From: Streptococcus salivarius
Lineage (GTDB): Bacteria; Bacillota; Bacilli; Lactobacillales; Streptococcaceae
Assembly: GCF_000785515.1 (NCBI RefSeq)
Contig: NZ_CP009913.1
Coordinates: 1,516,001 to 1,580,000, forward strand
Length of the DNA: 64,000 bases
Direction: 5' to 3'
Below are positions 32,063 through 42,259 of this stretch, piece after piece (the stretch's first letter is position 1; the number at the start of each line of letters is the position of its first letter). The position numbers and the translations under genes were made by a program. The notes beneath the pieces are model-generated. The model searched no databases, was not told the DNA's origin, and saw nothing but the letters and a program-made list of their open reading frames with translations.

Positions 32063-33407
32063 GATTTCCTCCTAAAAGTGGTTGTAAACGGTCGGCCAAC
32101 TCAGAGGCAGTCAAAGTGTTGGCTTGAGCTTTTTGAGCTTGCATGGCCTCTTGCATGGCTTGGTCATTGCCTAGGACCTGCTTAATCTTAGCAACCATGG
32201 CTGGATAGTTCTGACTAGCATAGATATGCTCTGGTGCTGTATAGACAGGTCCATGAGCTGTTTCTGAAAAGGCCAAAATCAACAATTGGTGTTCAAAGGC
32301 AGTCCGTGTCGCCTTATACAATTCATTATGATGGTTAATGTCCAAGTAGAGGTCAGACTCTTGATAGAGCTTGTCCAACTGCTTGTGACTAGCATTTGGA
32401 TGGAGCACAACGTTTGAATAACGCATCATTGAAAGCAATCTTGGGGACATCTCAGTGACTGCTGCAATCTGGAAAGTCACATCTGGGAGTGACTCAACCA
32501 AGACTTCCAAACGCTCAATTTGGTCTGAATTGGTTGCGATAAAGGCATTACGAGGTTTACCATGATTTTCCTTGAAGTCATAGGCATAGCCAAGAGACAA
32601 GATTTTATGATGCTTGTCCTCTGGCGCCAAGGTCAAGGCCTTTTCATAAGTCGCCTTATCAGGAATGATGATGGCATTGGCTCTGGCTGAATTATCTTCC
32701 AAGATACCATTCATATTACCTGGAAGGACATCACCCAACGGCTCTTGCCAGACAAGGACATCAGTGGCACCTTGATTTTCCATAGTCCATGAGACGATGA
32801 AAGGTGTCGCCAAGCTATTAAAGATAATGTGGTCGATATCACCAAAGACCTGAGCTAGAAAGGCTTTGATAAATTCGGTACGGTTGGCAAAACGACGAAG
32901 GGCTTGTCCTGGTAAGGTCAAGAGAATATCACCGGTGAGATGATTTTCCAAGATACGTTCGTCGCCTTCTTTGGTTTGGTAGCTGGTAAAGAGTGCCTGA
33001 CCATTCTCATCATGAGTGGTCTTGGCAAAGCAGAAACCGTACTTGTTATAGTGGTCCACTTGACGAATTTTACCTGACTTGTCCAACCATTCGACACTTT
33101 TGACGATACGAGCCTTGCTACCTTCAGGGAAGGTGATGCGAGCACGTTCTTCAGTGAGGTTAGACACACGCGCCATCTGATTGTTCCCTGAAATTTCCCA
33201 AAAGGCTGGCACAGGAACTTGGTTGAAAAAGCGTGGTTTGCCAGTTTCCTCTTCCGCTTCCACATAGTAGGTGAAAGGAGAGAGAGCTCCTTGAGGGAGG
33301 AATCCATCTGGATTGATGACAACTGTTGTGGCATCGTAGCCTGCTGCCTGAAGAGAGTAAGCCAAATCCTTACTGGCTTGATTGTAGTAATCACATAAGA
33401 ATATCAT
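32055..33407 (-). CDS. gtfB: SRRP O-glycosylation chaperone/subunit GtfB
   Basis: 450 aa, usual family length. GtfB forms a complex with GtfA, binds the SRRP polypeptide and is needed for O-GlcNAc addition, while lacking catalytic activity of its own. It is recognised by its N-terminus MIFLCDYYNQASKDLAYSLQ, the middle segment DVLVWQEPLGDVLPGNM and the segment SDLYLDINHHNELY. The gene overlaps gtfA by 4 bp (ATGA) and asp4 by 8 bp, so the three are likely co-translated. No defect was seen. Confidence 0.92.
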   Translation of the reverse strand: MIFLCDYYNQASKDLAYSLQAAGYDATTVVINPDGFLPQGALSPFTYYVEAEEETGKPRFFNQVPVPAFWEISGNNQMARVSNLTEERARITFPEGSKARIVKSVEWLDKSGKIRQVDHYNKYGFCFAKTTHDENGQALFTSYQTKEGDERILENHLTGDILLTLPGQALRRFANRTEFIKAFLAQVFGDIDHIIFNSLATPFIVSWTMENQGATDVLVWQEPLGDVLPGNMNGILEDNSARANAIIIPDKATYEKALTLAPEDKHHKILSLGYAYDFKENHGKPRNAFIATNSDQIERLEVLVESLPDVTFQIAAVTEMSPRLLSMMRYSNVVLHPNASHKQLDKLYQESDLYLDINHHNELYKATRTAFEHQLLILAFSETAHGPVYTAPEHIYASQNYPAMVAKIKQVLGNDQAMQEAMQAQKAQANTLTASELADRLQPLLGGNHV

Positions 33408-34912
33408 GAGCGTACCTCCTCAAGTAACTGTTTCCAAGCTGCCTTGACTTGGCTAGTCAAGAAGCCTTTGGCAAGGTCATAAGATTTTTGGCGCATGGCC
33501 TCGATTTTACCTTCTTCATAGAGACGGACAATGGCATCCTTATAAGACTTGGTGATAACATCTACAACATGATTTTCAGCGACGGGGAGGAGATAACCGT
33601 TGGCCCCATCTTGGATAAAGGTTTGATTACCATAAGGAACGTCAAACCCAATCATCGGAAGACCTGAGCCAACCGCCTCCATAAGAGTAAGTCCAAAGCC
33701 TTCGCTGGTTGAAGCTGTCAGATAGACCTCGTACTGGCTATAAATGTCAGTTAAATCAGCGTGGCCCATGAGTCGGATATAGTCGCCAGCTTGAGCTTCG
33801 ACAATAATCTCACGCAACTTGGCATCCATGCTACCACTACCGTAGATATCAAAAGTGATATCAGGCAGAGTCTTATGAACCTCAATCACCGCACGCACCA
33901 ACCAGTCAATGTGTTTTTCCTGAGCCAAACGTGAGGCCGTAATCATTGAGAATGGCTTACGTGGCTTGTCTTGTCCAACCAATTCAGGCAAACTTCCAAC
34001 CGGAATGGTGTAAATCTTTGGATTATGGTTGGTGTAGCGACGGAATTGTTCCTGTAAGATTTCCTTCTGACGATCAGTCGCCACGATAAAGAAATCAACC
34101 TTGTCCGCATTGGTAAATTGGTACTCGTAATAGTTATTCCAGAGAATGTAGTTGTCATCAGTTTGATTGACACTAAAATGCTCAGCGTGAACAACGACAC
34201 CTAGGCGAGCAGCCTGTGCTTCTTCAAAGACCAACTGACCAATACCTGTTTCACGGTCCAAAATGACCACATCATCCTTGGTTAGGGCCAGACGTTTGAA
34301 GAAATAGCGAAGAAATTCTTGCTTACCATAGAGAACCTGATCTGGGAAACGATAGATATCCTGATTATTGTCTCCTACAATCATGTCATAGGCTGTAGAC
34401 CCATCTTCGTTATAAAAACGACGTTGGTAAACCTTAGCTTGATTGTCCTTAGGCGCAGAATACTCACTACAATAACGAGTGTAAGAGTAAAAGTCCTTGC
34501 GCAAGAGTTTGTCATTGACAAAGTAGCTCACGGTTTCCACAGCATCTTCGTCCATCGCACGAAGGTTACATGCCACCACCATATCATCTTGTGGGTAATG
34601 GTAACGAATGAGGCAGCCAGCTACTTCCTTGCGCTCAGGATTGGCAGGTAAGATGGCCTCGATTTCCGCTAGGCTAATGCTCGATGGTGCTATCTTAACA
34701 TCTGTAAAATAGCTATGGAGCCAGATGATTTCGTCGTCTGCAAAACCAATCTTGCTAGTCATATGCTCGATATTATCTCCAAGGATGAGATCCATAAAGA
34801 CAAATTTTGCCTCTTGTCCCATTTCCCTGAAAATCTTGGCACGGTAGGCCTGGGCATATTCGACACCACTGCTGGCCCAACCTATGCCTAAATTAATGTT
34901 ATATACTGTCAT
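33404..34912 (-). CDS. gtfA: SRRP O-GlcNAc transferase GtfA
   Basis: 502 aa GT-B enzyme that, with GtfB, transfers GlcNAc from UDP-GlcNAc to Ser/Thr of SRRPs, the first step of glycosylation. The N-terminus MTVYNINLGIGWASSGVEYA is diagnostic. The C-terminal nucleotide-sugar domain has the E-x7-E motif (SEGFGLTLMEAVGSGLP, about residues 400-416) and the MITASRLAQEKHIDWLVRA segment. Starts 12 bp after the secA2 stop with AAGGAAAT upstream, and its stop overlaps the gtfB start. Confidence 0.94.
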   Translation of the reverse strand: MTVYNINLGIGWASSGVEYAQAYRAKIFREMGQEAKFVFMDLILGDNIEHMTSKIGFADDEIIWLHSYFTDVKIAPSSISLAEIEAILPANPERKEVAGCLIRYHYPQDDMVVACNLRAMDEDAVETVSYFVNDKLLRKDFYSYTRYCSEYSAPKDNQAKVYQRRFYNEDGSTAYDMIVGDNNQDIYRFPDQVLYGKQEFLRYFFKRLALTKDDVVILDRETGIGQLVFEEAQAARLGVVVHAEHFSVNQTDDNYILWNNYYEYQFTNADKVDFFIVATDRQKEILQEQFRRYTNHNPKIYTIPVGSLPELVGQDKPRKPFSMITASRLAQEKHIDWLVRAVIEVHKTLPDITFDIYGSGSMDAKLREIIVEAQAGDYIRLMGHADLTDIYSQYEVYLTASTSEGFGLTLMEAVGSGLPMIGFDVPYGNQTFIQDGANGYLLPVAENHVVDVITKSYKDAIVRLYEEGKIEAMRQKSYDLAKGFLTSQVKAAWKQLLEEVRS

Positions 34913-34924
34913 AATTTCCTTATT

Positions 34925-37300
34925 TTATGGGAAATGGCTGATGATATCTCCTTTTTTAGTGACTTGCACCTGACTAAGGAGAAGATTACGAACCATATCC
35001 TTTCTGATTTGACGTTTCATGGCTTCAAAGCCCTTGTAAGCCTCTTGGTAGTATTCAACAATCGGGTTCTTTTGACTGAGTTGTTGGCTACCAATAGCCA
35101 TTTGAAGTTGTTGCAGATAGTCTACCTGCTCCACCCAGTTGTCATCCACAGCCTTAAGCATGGATAGGCGTTGGAAATACTCGTTTAGTTCCTTGGTTTT
35201 CAACTCTTGCTTTTTAGCATCAAGTTCACGATAGGCAAACTGGTAGATGAGTTCCAAGACTTGCTCACGATTGTTGAGGTCCAAATCCTTAGGGATTTCA
35301 TTGATGCGGAAGCTGATATTACGCAAGATAAAGTGGTAAAGATTTTCCGCTTTTGAGAAATCTTCCTCAGCCATAGCCTGGTCGATAAAGTCATCAAGAA
35401 CCTCGTCGATAACAGTGTCCAAGCCTTGATTGTGATAGATGAGGCGGTCACGTTGCGCATAGATCATCTCACGTTGGATGTTCATACTTTCTGCAAATTC
35501 AAGGGTTTGGCGACGTGAGGTACGACCAGAACTTTCACTGGCTTCTTGGGCTTTTTCAACCAATTTACGATACTTACGGCCTGTCAATTCTTTAGGCTCG
35601 ATGTGATCACTAATGGCGTATTCTTTGTAAGTACGGTGAACCCAAGATGGACCGTATTTTTTAATCACATCATCTTCAAGTGAGACGAAGAATTTAGACA
35701 TACCAGGGTCACCCTGACGTCCAGAACGGCCACGGATTTGCAGGTCAATACGCTGACTTTCCATACGTTCGGTACCGATAACGACCAAACCACCGAGTTC
35801 AGCCACACCCTTACCGAGCTTGATATCTGTTCCACGTCCAGCCATTGACGTCGCAACAGTCACGGCACCCATTTGTCCAGACTCAGCAATCATCTCAGCC
35901 TCACGGGGTGCATTATTGGCATTTAGGAGGTTATGAGCAATCCCTTCACGCAAAAGCAAAGAAGAATAAAGCTCTGACATTTCCACCGAACCAACGAAAA
36001 TCAAGATTGGATTGCCTTTTTCATGATAATGTTTAACATACTCTAAAGAGGCAAAGACCTTCTCTGGTAGGGTCGCATAAATCTTATCTGGGTAATCGAT
36101 ACGTTGTTTCTTACGGTTGGTTGGGATTTGAATAACCTTCATACCGTAGGTATCGAGAAATTCTTTTTCCGCAACCTTACCAGTACCAGTCATCCCTGAA
36201 ATTTTCTTGAATTTTTTAAAGAGACTTTGGTAGGTGATTGAAGCCATGGCTCTGGTTTCTTGTGACAAGGCCACTAATTCCTTGGCTTCGATGGCTTGGT
36301 GGAGGCCACCTTGGAGCTTAGTCAATTCCAAGAGACGACCTGTCGATTTATCAAGAAGTACCACTTCAGGTCCCTTCTTGCCATCACGAATGATATAATC
36401 CTTGTCCTTTTTATAGAGCAAGTGGGCACGAAGAGAAAAGAGCAGGTGACGGGCAAAAGTGCTATTTCCCTCATCGTAGAGGTTGCCGATACCAAGGTAA
36501 TTTTCAGCAGCCTTAGCCCCTTTAGTAGTCAACCAGACTTCACCTTTTTCCTCTTTGAAGATATAGTCCTCACCCTCAACCAAGGTGGTCATAAGCGTAT
36601 CCATCATCCCATAGTAGTTAGACTGAACACGGGGTGCACCAGAGATAATCAAAGGCGTCTGTGCACTGTCAAGGAGGACAGAATCCACCTCATCGACAAT
36701 AGCATAGTTAAAGGGACGCATGTATTTTCCGTCTTGGTTAGAAGCAAGGTTATCAATCAAATAGTCAAAGCCTAAGCTAGAATTGGTCGTGTAAACGATG
36801 TCTGATTGATAGATAGCACGCTTTTCTGCCGGTTCCATCTCATTGCTGCCTTCCACACAGGGAACACCAATCGTCAAACCTAGGAACTCGTAGACCTGAC
36901 CCATTTCCTCGGCGTCACGGATAGCCAAGTATTCATTGGTCGTAACCAGGATAGCCCCTTCACCTGACAAGGCATTAAGGTAAACTGGCATGGTAGCCGT
37001 CAAAGTCTTACCCTCACCGGTATTCATCTCGGCGATATGGCCTTGGTGCATGACAATGCCTCCCATGACCTGAACATCATAAGGGAACATGCCTAGCACA
37101 CGCTTATCCGCTTCACGAACAACCGCAAAGGCTTCAGGCAGGAGGTCGTCCAAGCTTTCTCCTTGAGCCAAACGCTCCTTAAATTCCTGCGTTTTATTTT
37201 TCAACTCAAGGTTGCTCAAACCTGCCATTTCATCGGCTAGGCCGTTAATTTCCTTGAGTATCTCCTTAACAGGGAGAATAGGATTCAGTTGTTTAAACAT
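34925..37300 (-). CDS. secA2: Accessory Sec motor ATPase SecA2
   Basis: 791 aa DEAD-type ATPase driving SRRP export through SecY2. Walker A NTGEGKT is at 93-99, the DEVD box ([12 protein letters not shown]) at 203-206, and [14 protein letters not shown] forms helicase motif VI. Family features support SecA2 rather than SecA1: it is shorter than a typical SecA and lacks the C-terminal Cys-rich zinc tail, ending in GDIISHFP. The gene overlaps asp3 by 8 bp and is followed by gtfA, the canonical aSec order. Start ATG at 37300 has AGGAG 6 nt upstream. Confidence 0.96.
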   Translation of the reverse strand: MFKQLNPILPVKEILKEINGLADEMAGLSNLELKNKTQEFKERLAQGESLDDLLPEAFAVVREADKRVLGMFPYDVQVMGGIVMHQGHIAEMNTGEGKTLTATMPVYLNALSGEGAILVTTNEYLAIRDAEEMGQVYEFLGLTIGVPCVEGSNEMEPAEKRAIYQSDIVYTTNSSLGFDYLIDNLASNQDGKYMRPFNYAIVDEVDSVLLDSAQTPLIISGAPRVQSNYYGMMDTLMTTLVEGEDYIFKEEKGEVWLTTKGAKAAENYLGIGNLYDEGNSTFARHLLFSLRAHLLYKKDKDYIIRDGKKGPEVVLLDKSTGRLLELTKLQGGLHQAIEAKELVALSQETRAMASITYQSLFKKFKKISGMTGTGKVAEKEFLDTYGMKVIQIPTNRKKQRIDYPDKIYATLPEKVFASLEYVKHYHEKGNPILIFVGSVEMSELYSSLLLREGIAHNLLNANNAPREAEMIAESGQMGAVTVATSMAGRGTDIKLGKGVAELGGLVVIGTERMESQRIDLQIRGRSGRQGDPGMSKFFVSLEDDVIKKYGPSWVHRTYKEYAISDHIEPKELTGRKYRKLVEKAQEASESSGRTSRRQTLEFAESMNIQREMIYAQRDRLIYHNQGLDTVIDEVLDDFIDQAMAEEDFSKAENLYHFILRNISFRINEIPKDLDLNNREQVLELIYQFAYRELDAKKQELKTKELNEYFQRLSMLKAVDDNWVEQVDYLQQLQMAIGSQQLSQKNPIVEYYQEAYKGFEAMKRQIRKDMVRNLLLSQVQVTKKGDIISHFP

Positions 37301-37739
37301 GTTCTTCTCCTGTTTCTTCCAGTTTTAAGTTGTAGAAATCTAGCTCTTTGACCCCAGCACTCAAGAGGGAAATACGGTAGGTATAGGCCTCGTGAGGGTA
37401 TACGAAGGTCATCTGGGTACTCTTTTCAATCAGCTGTTTGATTTCATTGTCATAACGGTCCAAAAAGCTGACTTTCAAAAAGACTGAGCCTGTTGGGACA
37501 GCTTCGAGATTGGCCGTCAAATCATAACTGTGCCCCTTTTTCAAAAGTGGGAGGGCAGGCTGAGTACGACCAGCTTGATAGTTTTGGATAGCCACCCAAG
37601 ACTGGATTTCCGTTCCTGATGGCACCAAAGGATTGTAAAATTGCACAGAACCATCTTGGCGTTTAACAATTTTTGAGCCATACATGTAGGCTTTGTGGTT
37701 TAAGCCCCACAAGATTTCTGATTTCTTGTTTCTGAACAT
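37293..37739 (-). CDS. asp3: Accessory Sec protein Asp3
   Basis: 148 aa, typical length. Asp3 is a scaffold with carbohydrate-binding-module-like fold that joins Asp1 and Asp2, bridging SRRP glycosylation and export. Recognised by [20 protein letters not shown] and the beta-rich middle ([19 protein letters not shown]). It starts 2 bp after the asp2 stop with GGAAGGAG upstream, and its 3' end overlaps secA2 by 8 bp. Confidence 0.92.
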   Translation of the reverse strand: MFRNKKSEILWGLNHKAYMYGSKIVKRQDGSVQFYNPLVPSGTEIQSWVAIQNYQAGRTQPALPLLKKGHSYDLTANLEAVPTGSVFLKVSFLDRYDNEIKQLIEKSTQMTFVYPHEAYTYRISLLSAGVKELDFYNLKLEETGEEHV

Positions 37740-37741
37740 TC

Positions 37742-39280
37742 TTACTCCTTCCTTCCAAAATCATTTTCTAAAATCATACGGTAAAAATTAACAAACCAAG
37801 TTGTCGCCGTATAAGAATCATCGTTGTGTCGACCTGACGTTCCCTTGCTGAGAATCTTAGCCCCTGAGTAATAGAGAGACTTGGTAATGTCCTCGTAGGC
37901 CGTCGGATCCATATCCTCGTCTTTCATGTAGGAAAGACCAAAAGTTGTATTTGAGAAGTCTGCTTTTTCAAATTTATCCCAGAACTTCTGATTAAGGGCC
38001 TCGACACCTTCATTATCCAACCGTCCTGTCTGCAAATGCAAGACATCAATTCCTGTTGGGAAAACCTCTGGCGCCAAGAGTCTGGCACGATTACCGATAG
38101 TACCAACATTGGCTAGAGGCTTAGACATAATGATGGCATGAGGCTCAAAGTCCGCACCGTAGTACATAGATGGAAAGGTTCCCATGGACATTCCTGAGAG
38201 AATGAGCTGACTATTGTCAAAGCCTAGATAGTCCAAGTAATGTTGGATGGTGTCTTTGATGCTATTTTCAAGTTCTTCAGTTCCCATATAGAAGGCTCCC
38301 CCTTGGAGACGAGGGTCCGAAAAGAGCAAGAATGGCGTTCCCATCCCCTTCATCATTCCGAAACCTTCGAAACCTTCGGCAGGACGGAAACCTGAGAAGT
38401 AAACTGACAAAGGTGGTTTGAAGTCACCAGGATAAAAGAAATAGTTGATTTCCTGACGCTTGCTATCGTGGAGAATTCCACCACCAAGTACAAATTTCCC
38501 GAATTGGAAACGGGTCAAACGTTGGTGAAGCCCACCAATTGTAATCTGACCTTGGCCTTTCATCTCAAGACTAGCAGACAGGAGGAAGGTCGTGTCCTCA
38601 TCGAGGACGATAGCTCCCTTGCGCATTTCTTCTTCTGAAACGATATAGGTCTTGAAAATACCTGCGACCGATCCTTCTGGCAAAAGATTAAGAATCAAGC
38701 GACACTCACAAGTCTCCTCTTTTTCAAACTCCAACCAAAGCTCGATAGGATTTTCCTTGCTGGCTCTGACATTATAGGTCCAGTCCAAGACAGGGCTGAA
38801 ATCTTGACCATAATCACCATTTAAAATGACATTTTCATAACCATGGTAGGTCACTTGGCCAGTAAAATTGGGGTTAACCTGGGTCGTGAACGGAAACATC
38901 TTATCCCCGTATTGCCCTGAAAAGAGTGCTTTTGAAAGGGTAAAGAGCAACTGTCCTTGATTTGAAAAATCAGTCGGCACAGCACACATTTCCTTGATGA
39001 ACTGAGCTAGAATCTCATCTGACACTTCAATCGTTTGATCAAAGAAAATAGTGTGAGGAATCAAATGCTCTTTAATAGCCATCAATTCCTCAAGACCTGC
39101 AAGACTGTCCACAATGACAGCTGTGAAAGTCTTGATTTCGTCTTCTTCGATGGTTTCTTGCAAGGTCTCAAGCTGACCAAGATTGCAATAATACCATTTC
39201 ATATTTTCAGGAATTTCCTGAATTTCTGACCAGTTGGATGGTCCAACTTGTAGTATTTTCAGGCGATTATCCTTGGTCAT
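37742..39280 (-). CDS. asp2: Accessory Sec protein Asp2 (SRRP glycan O-acetyltransferase)
   Basis: 512 aa. Asp2 acetylates GlcNAc on SRRPs and is independently required for export. The C-terminal half is alpha/beta-hydrolase-like with GMSMG (S365), and E455 and H485 (SGRHND) in the positions expected for the catalytic acid and histidine of the family, so the triad looks intact. The N-terminus overlaps asp1 by 14 bp and GAAGGAGGAG precedes the ATG. Residue assignment is by motif alignment from memory of the family. Confidence 0.92.
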   Translation of the reverse strand: MTKDNRLKILQVGPSNWSEIQEIPENMKWYYCNLGQLETLQETIEEDEIKTFTAVIVDSLAGLEELMAIKEHLIPHTIFFDQTIEVSDEILAQFIKEMCAVPTDFSNQGQLLFTLSKALFSGQYGDKMFPFTTQVNPNFTGQVTYHGYENVILNGDYGQDFSPVLDWTYNVRASKENPIELWLEFEKEETCECRLILNLLPEGSVAGIFKTYIVSEEEMRKGAIVLDEDTTFLLSASLEMKGQGQITIGGLHQRLTRFQFGKFVLGGGILHDSKRQEINYFFYPGDFKPPLSVYFSGFRPAEGFEGFGMMKGMGTPFLLFSDPRLQGGAFYMGTEELENSIKDTIQHYLDYLGFDNSQLILSGMSMGTFPSMYYGADFEPHAIIMSKPLANVGTIGNRARLLAPEVFPTGIDVLHLQTGRLDNEGVEALNQKFWDKFEKADFSNTTFGLSYMKDEDMDPTAYEDITKSLYYSGAKILSKGTSGRHNDDSYTATTWFVNFYRMILENDFGRKE

Positions 39281-40838
39281 TCTGCTCCTCCTTCAACCAA
39301 TTTTCCCATTTTTGTACCAAACGGTCTCCTGTGTTTTCCTTGATTTTCTCAATTGAGTAGATAAGGGAACGGTTCCAGTTGTTCAACTGTCCCAAATAGT
39401 AGTAAGCCCCTTTTTCAAAATCGGACAAGTGCTTCAAGATATAACCATTTTCTTGGTGGGTCACATACTCAGATGCCACACGGTTAATTTGTGGAATACC
39501 AGCACTAATCCCTGCAATTTGTGTATAACGATTAGGCTCCTTGCTCAAGTCGACAATGAGTCGTGTAAACTGAAGGGCCTTAATAAGGGCAGTCTCGTCA
39601 CGCAGGTCTTGGAAAGAAAATCGGCTTACGATTTCATTATTTTCTTCCAATTTATTTTCTGCACCACTACTTTCGACAACCTCTTCAAAGACTTCTGGAC
39701 TCAATCGTTCTTCAATCATTCTTTCCACTTGATTTTGCAGGCTAGCAAGTTGCTCTGGATTGGCATTAAAAGCCCCAAACTCAACCTGTGTCTTAGGATA
39801 CTTAGCCACAAAAGCCAAGACCTGATAAACCGCCTCTAAATCCAATTGGTCAAAGTCAACCTGATAAAAGATCTTAGATTCTTTGACACGTTGACTGGTT
39901 CCCAAAGCCAAGCGGGTATCGAAGGAAGCCATGTGTTTGAGTTTCTTAGCCTCTTCTGGATAGGCAACCTGAAGTTGTTCTAAGTAATCGTAACGGTCAG
40001 CAATCAACAAGTCCACTTGTGGCAGAAAGGCTGCATAGGTGTCAATACTATCGTCCTGATTACGTTCTGCGAACCAAGTCAAAATCTTAGTGTTGGCTGC
40101 TGGCAAGTGGTCAAAGAGGTGTTTGTTATGGCGTAAATCTGAGGCGATAACAAAGCGGTCATCCGCTTCTACCTTTTCTTCCAAGAATTTAGTCAAAAAT
40201 TCCCAGATAACTTCTGAAAGGTCACCATAGTAACTCTTATTAAAACGACCTTCCGTACGAGGGTTGGCTACAATCCCACGACCATCAAAGAAATGACAAA
40301 GCTGCCAAACTCCCTTGGCATTGAGGTAGTTTCGATAGCTTGGTTGTCCGTCTTCATAATAAAGACTACTTGAAATAAAACCGCGGTCATCATAGATGTC
40401 TTCGCGAATGATTTGCTCATCCTTATAGTAGCGAATCATGCCAATAAAGCCTTCTGAACCGAACTCAATCTCGGCATAACGCTTGTGTTGGCATTGCACC
40501 ACGATAGCAAATGGTGTGTGAACAAAGGTAGAGCCTTCTGGCCATTCCAAATCTGTCACCTGAAGGTTTTTCATTTCTTCATCAGTGATACCCTGAATCA
40601 AGTCAAAAATAGCCGTATAACCAACTTCCAAGACATCATGACGATGTAGGAAATAACGCAAATGCGGTTGGTAGGCCAAAAGCAAAAGCTGAGGAGCTAA
40701 ATCCTCATCCTGAAAAATACGAACTTGGTGCAAGCTGTCATCAAATTCGATTTTTTGGCGGATACGGTACCAAGGATCAATGACCGTCTTCCAAAATTCG
40801 TCCGTCTGTCCATACCAAGCTGGAATAAAATAATACAT
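39267..40838 (-). CDS. asp1: Accessory Sec protein Asp1
   Basis: 523 aa, usual length. Asp1 has a GT-B-like fold without known transferase activity and works with Asp2/Asp3 in delivering glycosylated SRRPs to the translocase. Recognised by the start MYYFIPAWYGQTDEFWKTVI and the C-terminal segment SAGIPQINRVASEYVTHQENG. It is preceded by a 100-bp gap containing hairpins after secY2; AAGGAG sits 5 nt before its ATG. The 3' end overlaps asp2 by 14 bp. Confidence 0.93.
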   Translation of the reverse strand: MYYFIPAWYGQTDEFWKTVIDPWYRIRQKIEFDDSLHQVRIFQDEDLAPQLLLLAYQPHLRYFLHRHDVLEVGYTAIFDLIQGITDEEMKNLQVTDLEWPEGSTFVHTPFAIVVQCQHKRYAEIEFGSEGFIGMIRYYKDEQIIREDIYDDRGFISSSLYYEDGQPSYRNYLNAKGVWQLCHFFDGRGIVANPRTEGRFNKSYYGDLSEVIWEFLTKFLEEKVEADDRFVIASDLRHNKHLFDHLPAANTKILTWFAERNQDDSIDTYAAFLPQVDLLIADRYDYLEQLQVAYPEEAKKLKHMASFDTRLALGTSQRVKESKIFYQVDFDQLDLEAVYQVLAFVAKYPKTQVEFGAFNANPEQLASLQNQVERMIEERLSPEVFEEVVESSGAENKLEENNEIVSRFSFQDLRDETALIKALQFTRLIVDLSKEPNRYTQIAGISAGIPQINRVASEYVTHQENGYILKHLSDFEKGAYYYLGQLNNWNRSLIYSIEKIKENTGDRLVQKWENWLKEEQNDQG

Positions 40839-40879
40839 GAGTTCTCCTTCATTGTCTTTTCATCACAATACTTGAGATT

Positions 40880-40937
40880 GAGGGGCAGACCGATCACGCA
40901 TCACCAGCCTGCCTCTCAACCCCACGAGGGGTGAGAG
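40880..40937 (-). promoter_or_regulatory. Two overlapping hairpins between secY2 and asp1
   Basis: Hairpin A (40913-40937): CTCTCA-CCCC, loop TCGT, GGGG-T-TGAGAG on the minus strand, immediately after the secY2 stop. Hairpin B pairs GAGGCAG (40909-40915) with CTGCCCCTC (40880-40888). The two share 40913-40915, so they cannot both form fully. No T-run follows, so this is not a classical terminator; RNA stability, processing or attenuation are possible. Confidence 0.55.
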
Positions 40938-40938
40938 T

Positions 40939-42165
40939 TTATACATTTTCAAAAAGTGGGGTGTAGGAAGTGTTAAGCTTCAAGGCTTTCATTTCCTCGT
41001 TAACATTGTAAATCATACCGCTAAAAATCAAGAAAGTCCCAGGAATCATACTCAGTTGCAGGTAATCTGGATTAACTAAGATAATCAGCATTGGAGCACC
41101 CGCCATAAAGAGCATGTAAAGGGCACCGATGAAACCAAGTCTAAGCACCAAATGGTTGATATAGGCACTGGTTTCTTGGCCTGGATAAACGCCATAAATG
41201 TACTCACCTGACTTGCGCATACGCTCAGAGATTTGCTCACCAGAGACATTAACAAAGGCAAAAGCTAACCCTAGAACGAAGAGCATGACCAGATAAACAA
41301 CCAACCAAAGAGGTTGACCGACCGTCAAGGCCTTGATAGCACCACTGGTCCACTTGTTTTCAGGATGGATAAATTGAATCAGCATAAAGACGTACTGCGG
41401 AATGCTGACTAGGGACATGGCATACATGAAAGGCATCCCTCCGGCTGGATTCAACATAATATCCAAGTAAGAATACTGTTTGAAGCGGTTATGAATATTG
41501 ATTTTATTGATTGAGATACGATATCTAGCCCTCTGCACAACCCCTGAAACATAGAGGAATACCAAACTGAACAGAATCAGAGGAAGCAAGACATTCCAAC
41601 CAATACCTAATTTTTCAATACTATCCATGATTTGATAAGGCAGGTTGGCCATCATACTTGCCATCAAGATGACAATGGAGCCCCCAATCCCAAAGAGGGA
41701 GTTGAGGTCTGATAACCAAACCAAGAAAAAGGTCCCCGCAATCAATAAAATGGTATTCATGAAAATAGCGAGACTAGCATTAACCCCTGAAACGATAGGT
41801 AAATTCAAGGATACTGCCAAAGATTGAACAATGGCAATCCCCAGGGCTAAATACATGCGTCTACGGTCCTGAATCTCAATAGGGAGATTTTTCAAACCCA
41901 TTTTCTTAGAGAAAGAAAACATCTGCCAGAGAATCATGGCCGACATCCAGGGCGACAAGCCCACTGAAAAAAGAGACATGGACCTGAGGTTTCCACCCAT
42001 CATGGCACTAGAGAAAGCCAAGGAACCGATGGTTCCCCCAAAGATATTTGCATTTTTCAAATCTACAAACGGTAGAACCAATTGATTTCCCAAACAATAA
42101 ATAAAGAGGAAAAAGAGGGTCCATAAGACACGTTTGGTGATTATCGATTGACTAATTTTTTTCAC
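40939..42165 (-). CDS. secY2: Accessory Sec channel SecY2
   Basis: 408 aa, multi-pass membrane channel of the aSec system; about ten hydrophobic segments are visible, starting with [20 protein letters not shown]. Compared with canonical SecY it is slightly shorter, as SecY2 usually is. The start is GTG at 42165 with AGGAG 6 nt upstream; no ATG in frame fits better. The gene lies 94 bp after the GT2-GT8 transferase, an interval with no recognised structure, and is followed by the hairpin pair and asp1. Confidence 0.95.
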   Translation of the reverse strand: MKKISQSIITKRVLWTLFFLFIYCLGNQLVLPFVDLKNANIFGGTIGSLAFSSAMMGGNLRSMSLFSVGLSPWMSAMILWQMFSFSKKMGLKNLPIEIQDRRRMYLALGIAIVQSLAVSLNLPIVSGVNASLAIFMNTILLIAGTFFLVWLSDLNSLFGIGGSIVILMASMMANLPYQIMDSIEKLGIGWNVLLPLILFSLVFLYVSGVVQRARYRISINKINIHNRFKQYSYLDIMLNPAGGMPFMYAMSLVSIPQYVFMLIQFIHPENKWTSGAIKALTVGQPLWLVVYLVMLFVLGLAFAFVNVSGEQISERMRKSGEYIYGVYPGQETSAYINHLVLRLGFIGALYMLFMAGAPMLIILVNPDYLQLSMIPGTFLIFSGMIYNVNEEMKALKLNTSYTPLFENV

Positions 42166-42259
42166 TATTACTCCTATTTCCTGCCCATAGACAGGCTGAT
42201 GTTATTTCGATTGAAACGAGACAGAGACGCCATTTCAGCCTACTTATCCAAACAAATGA

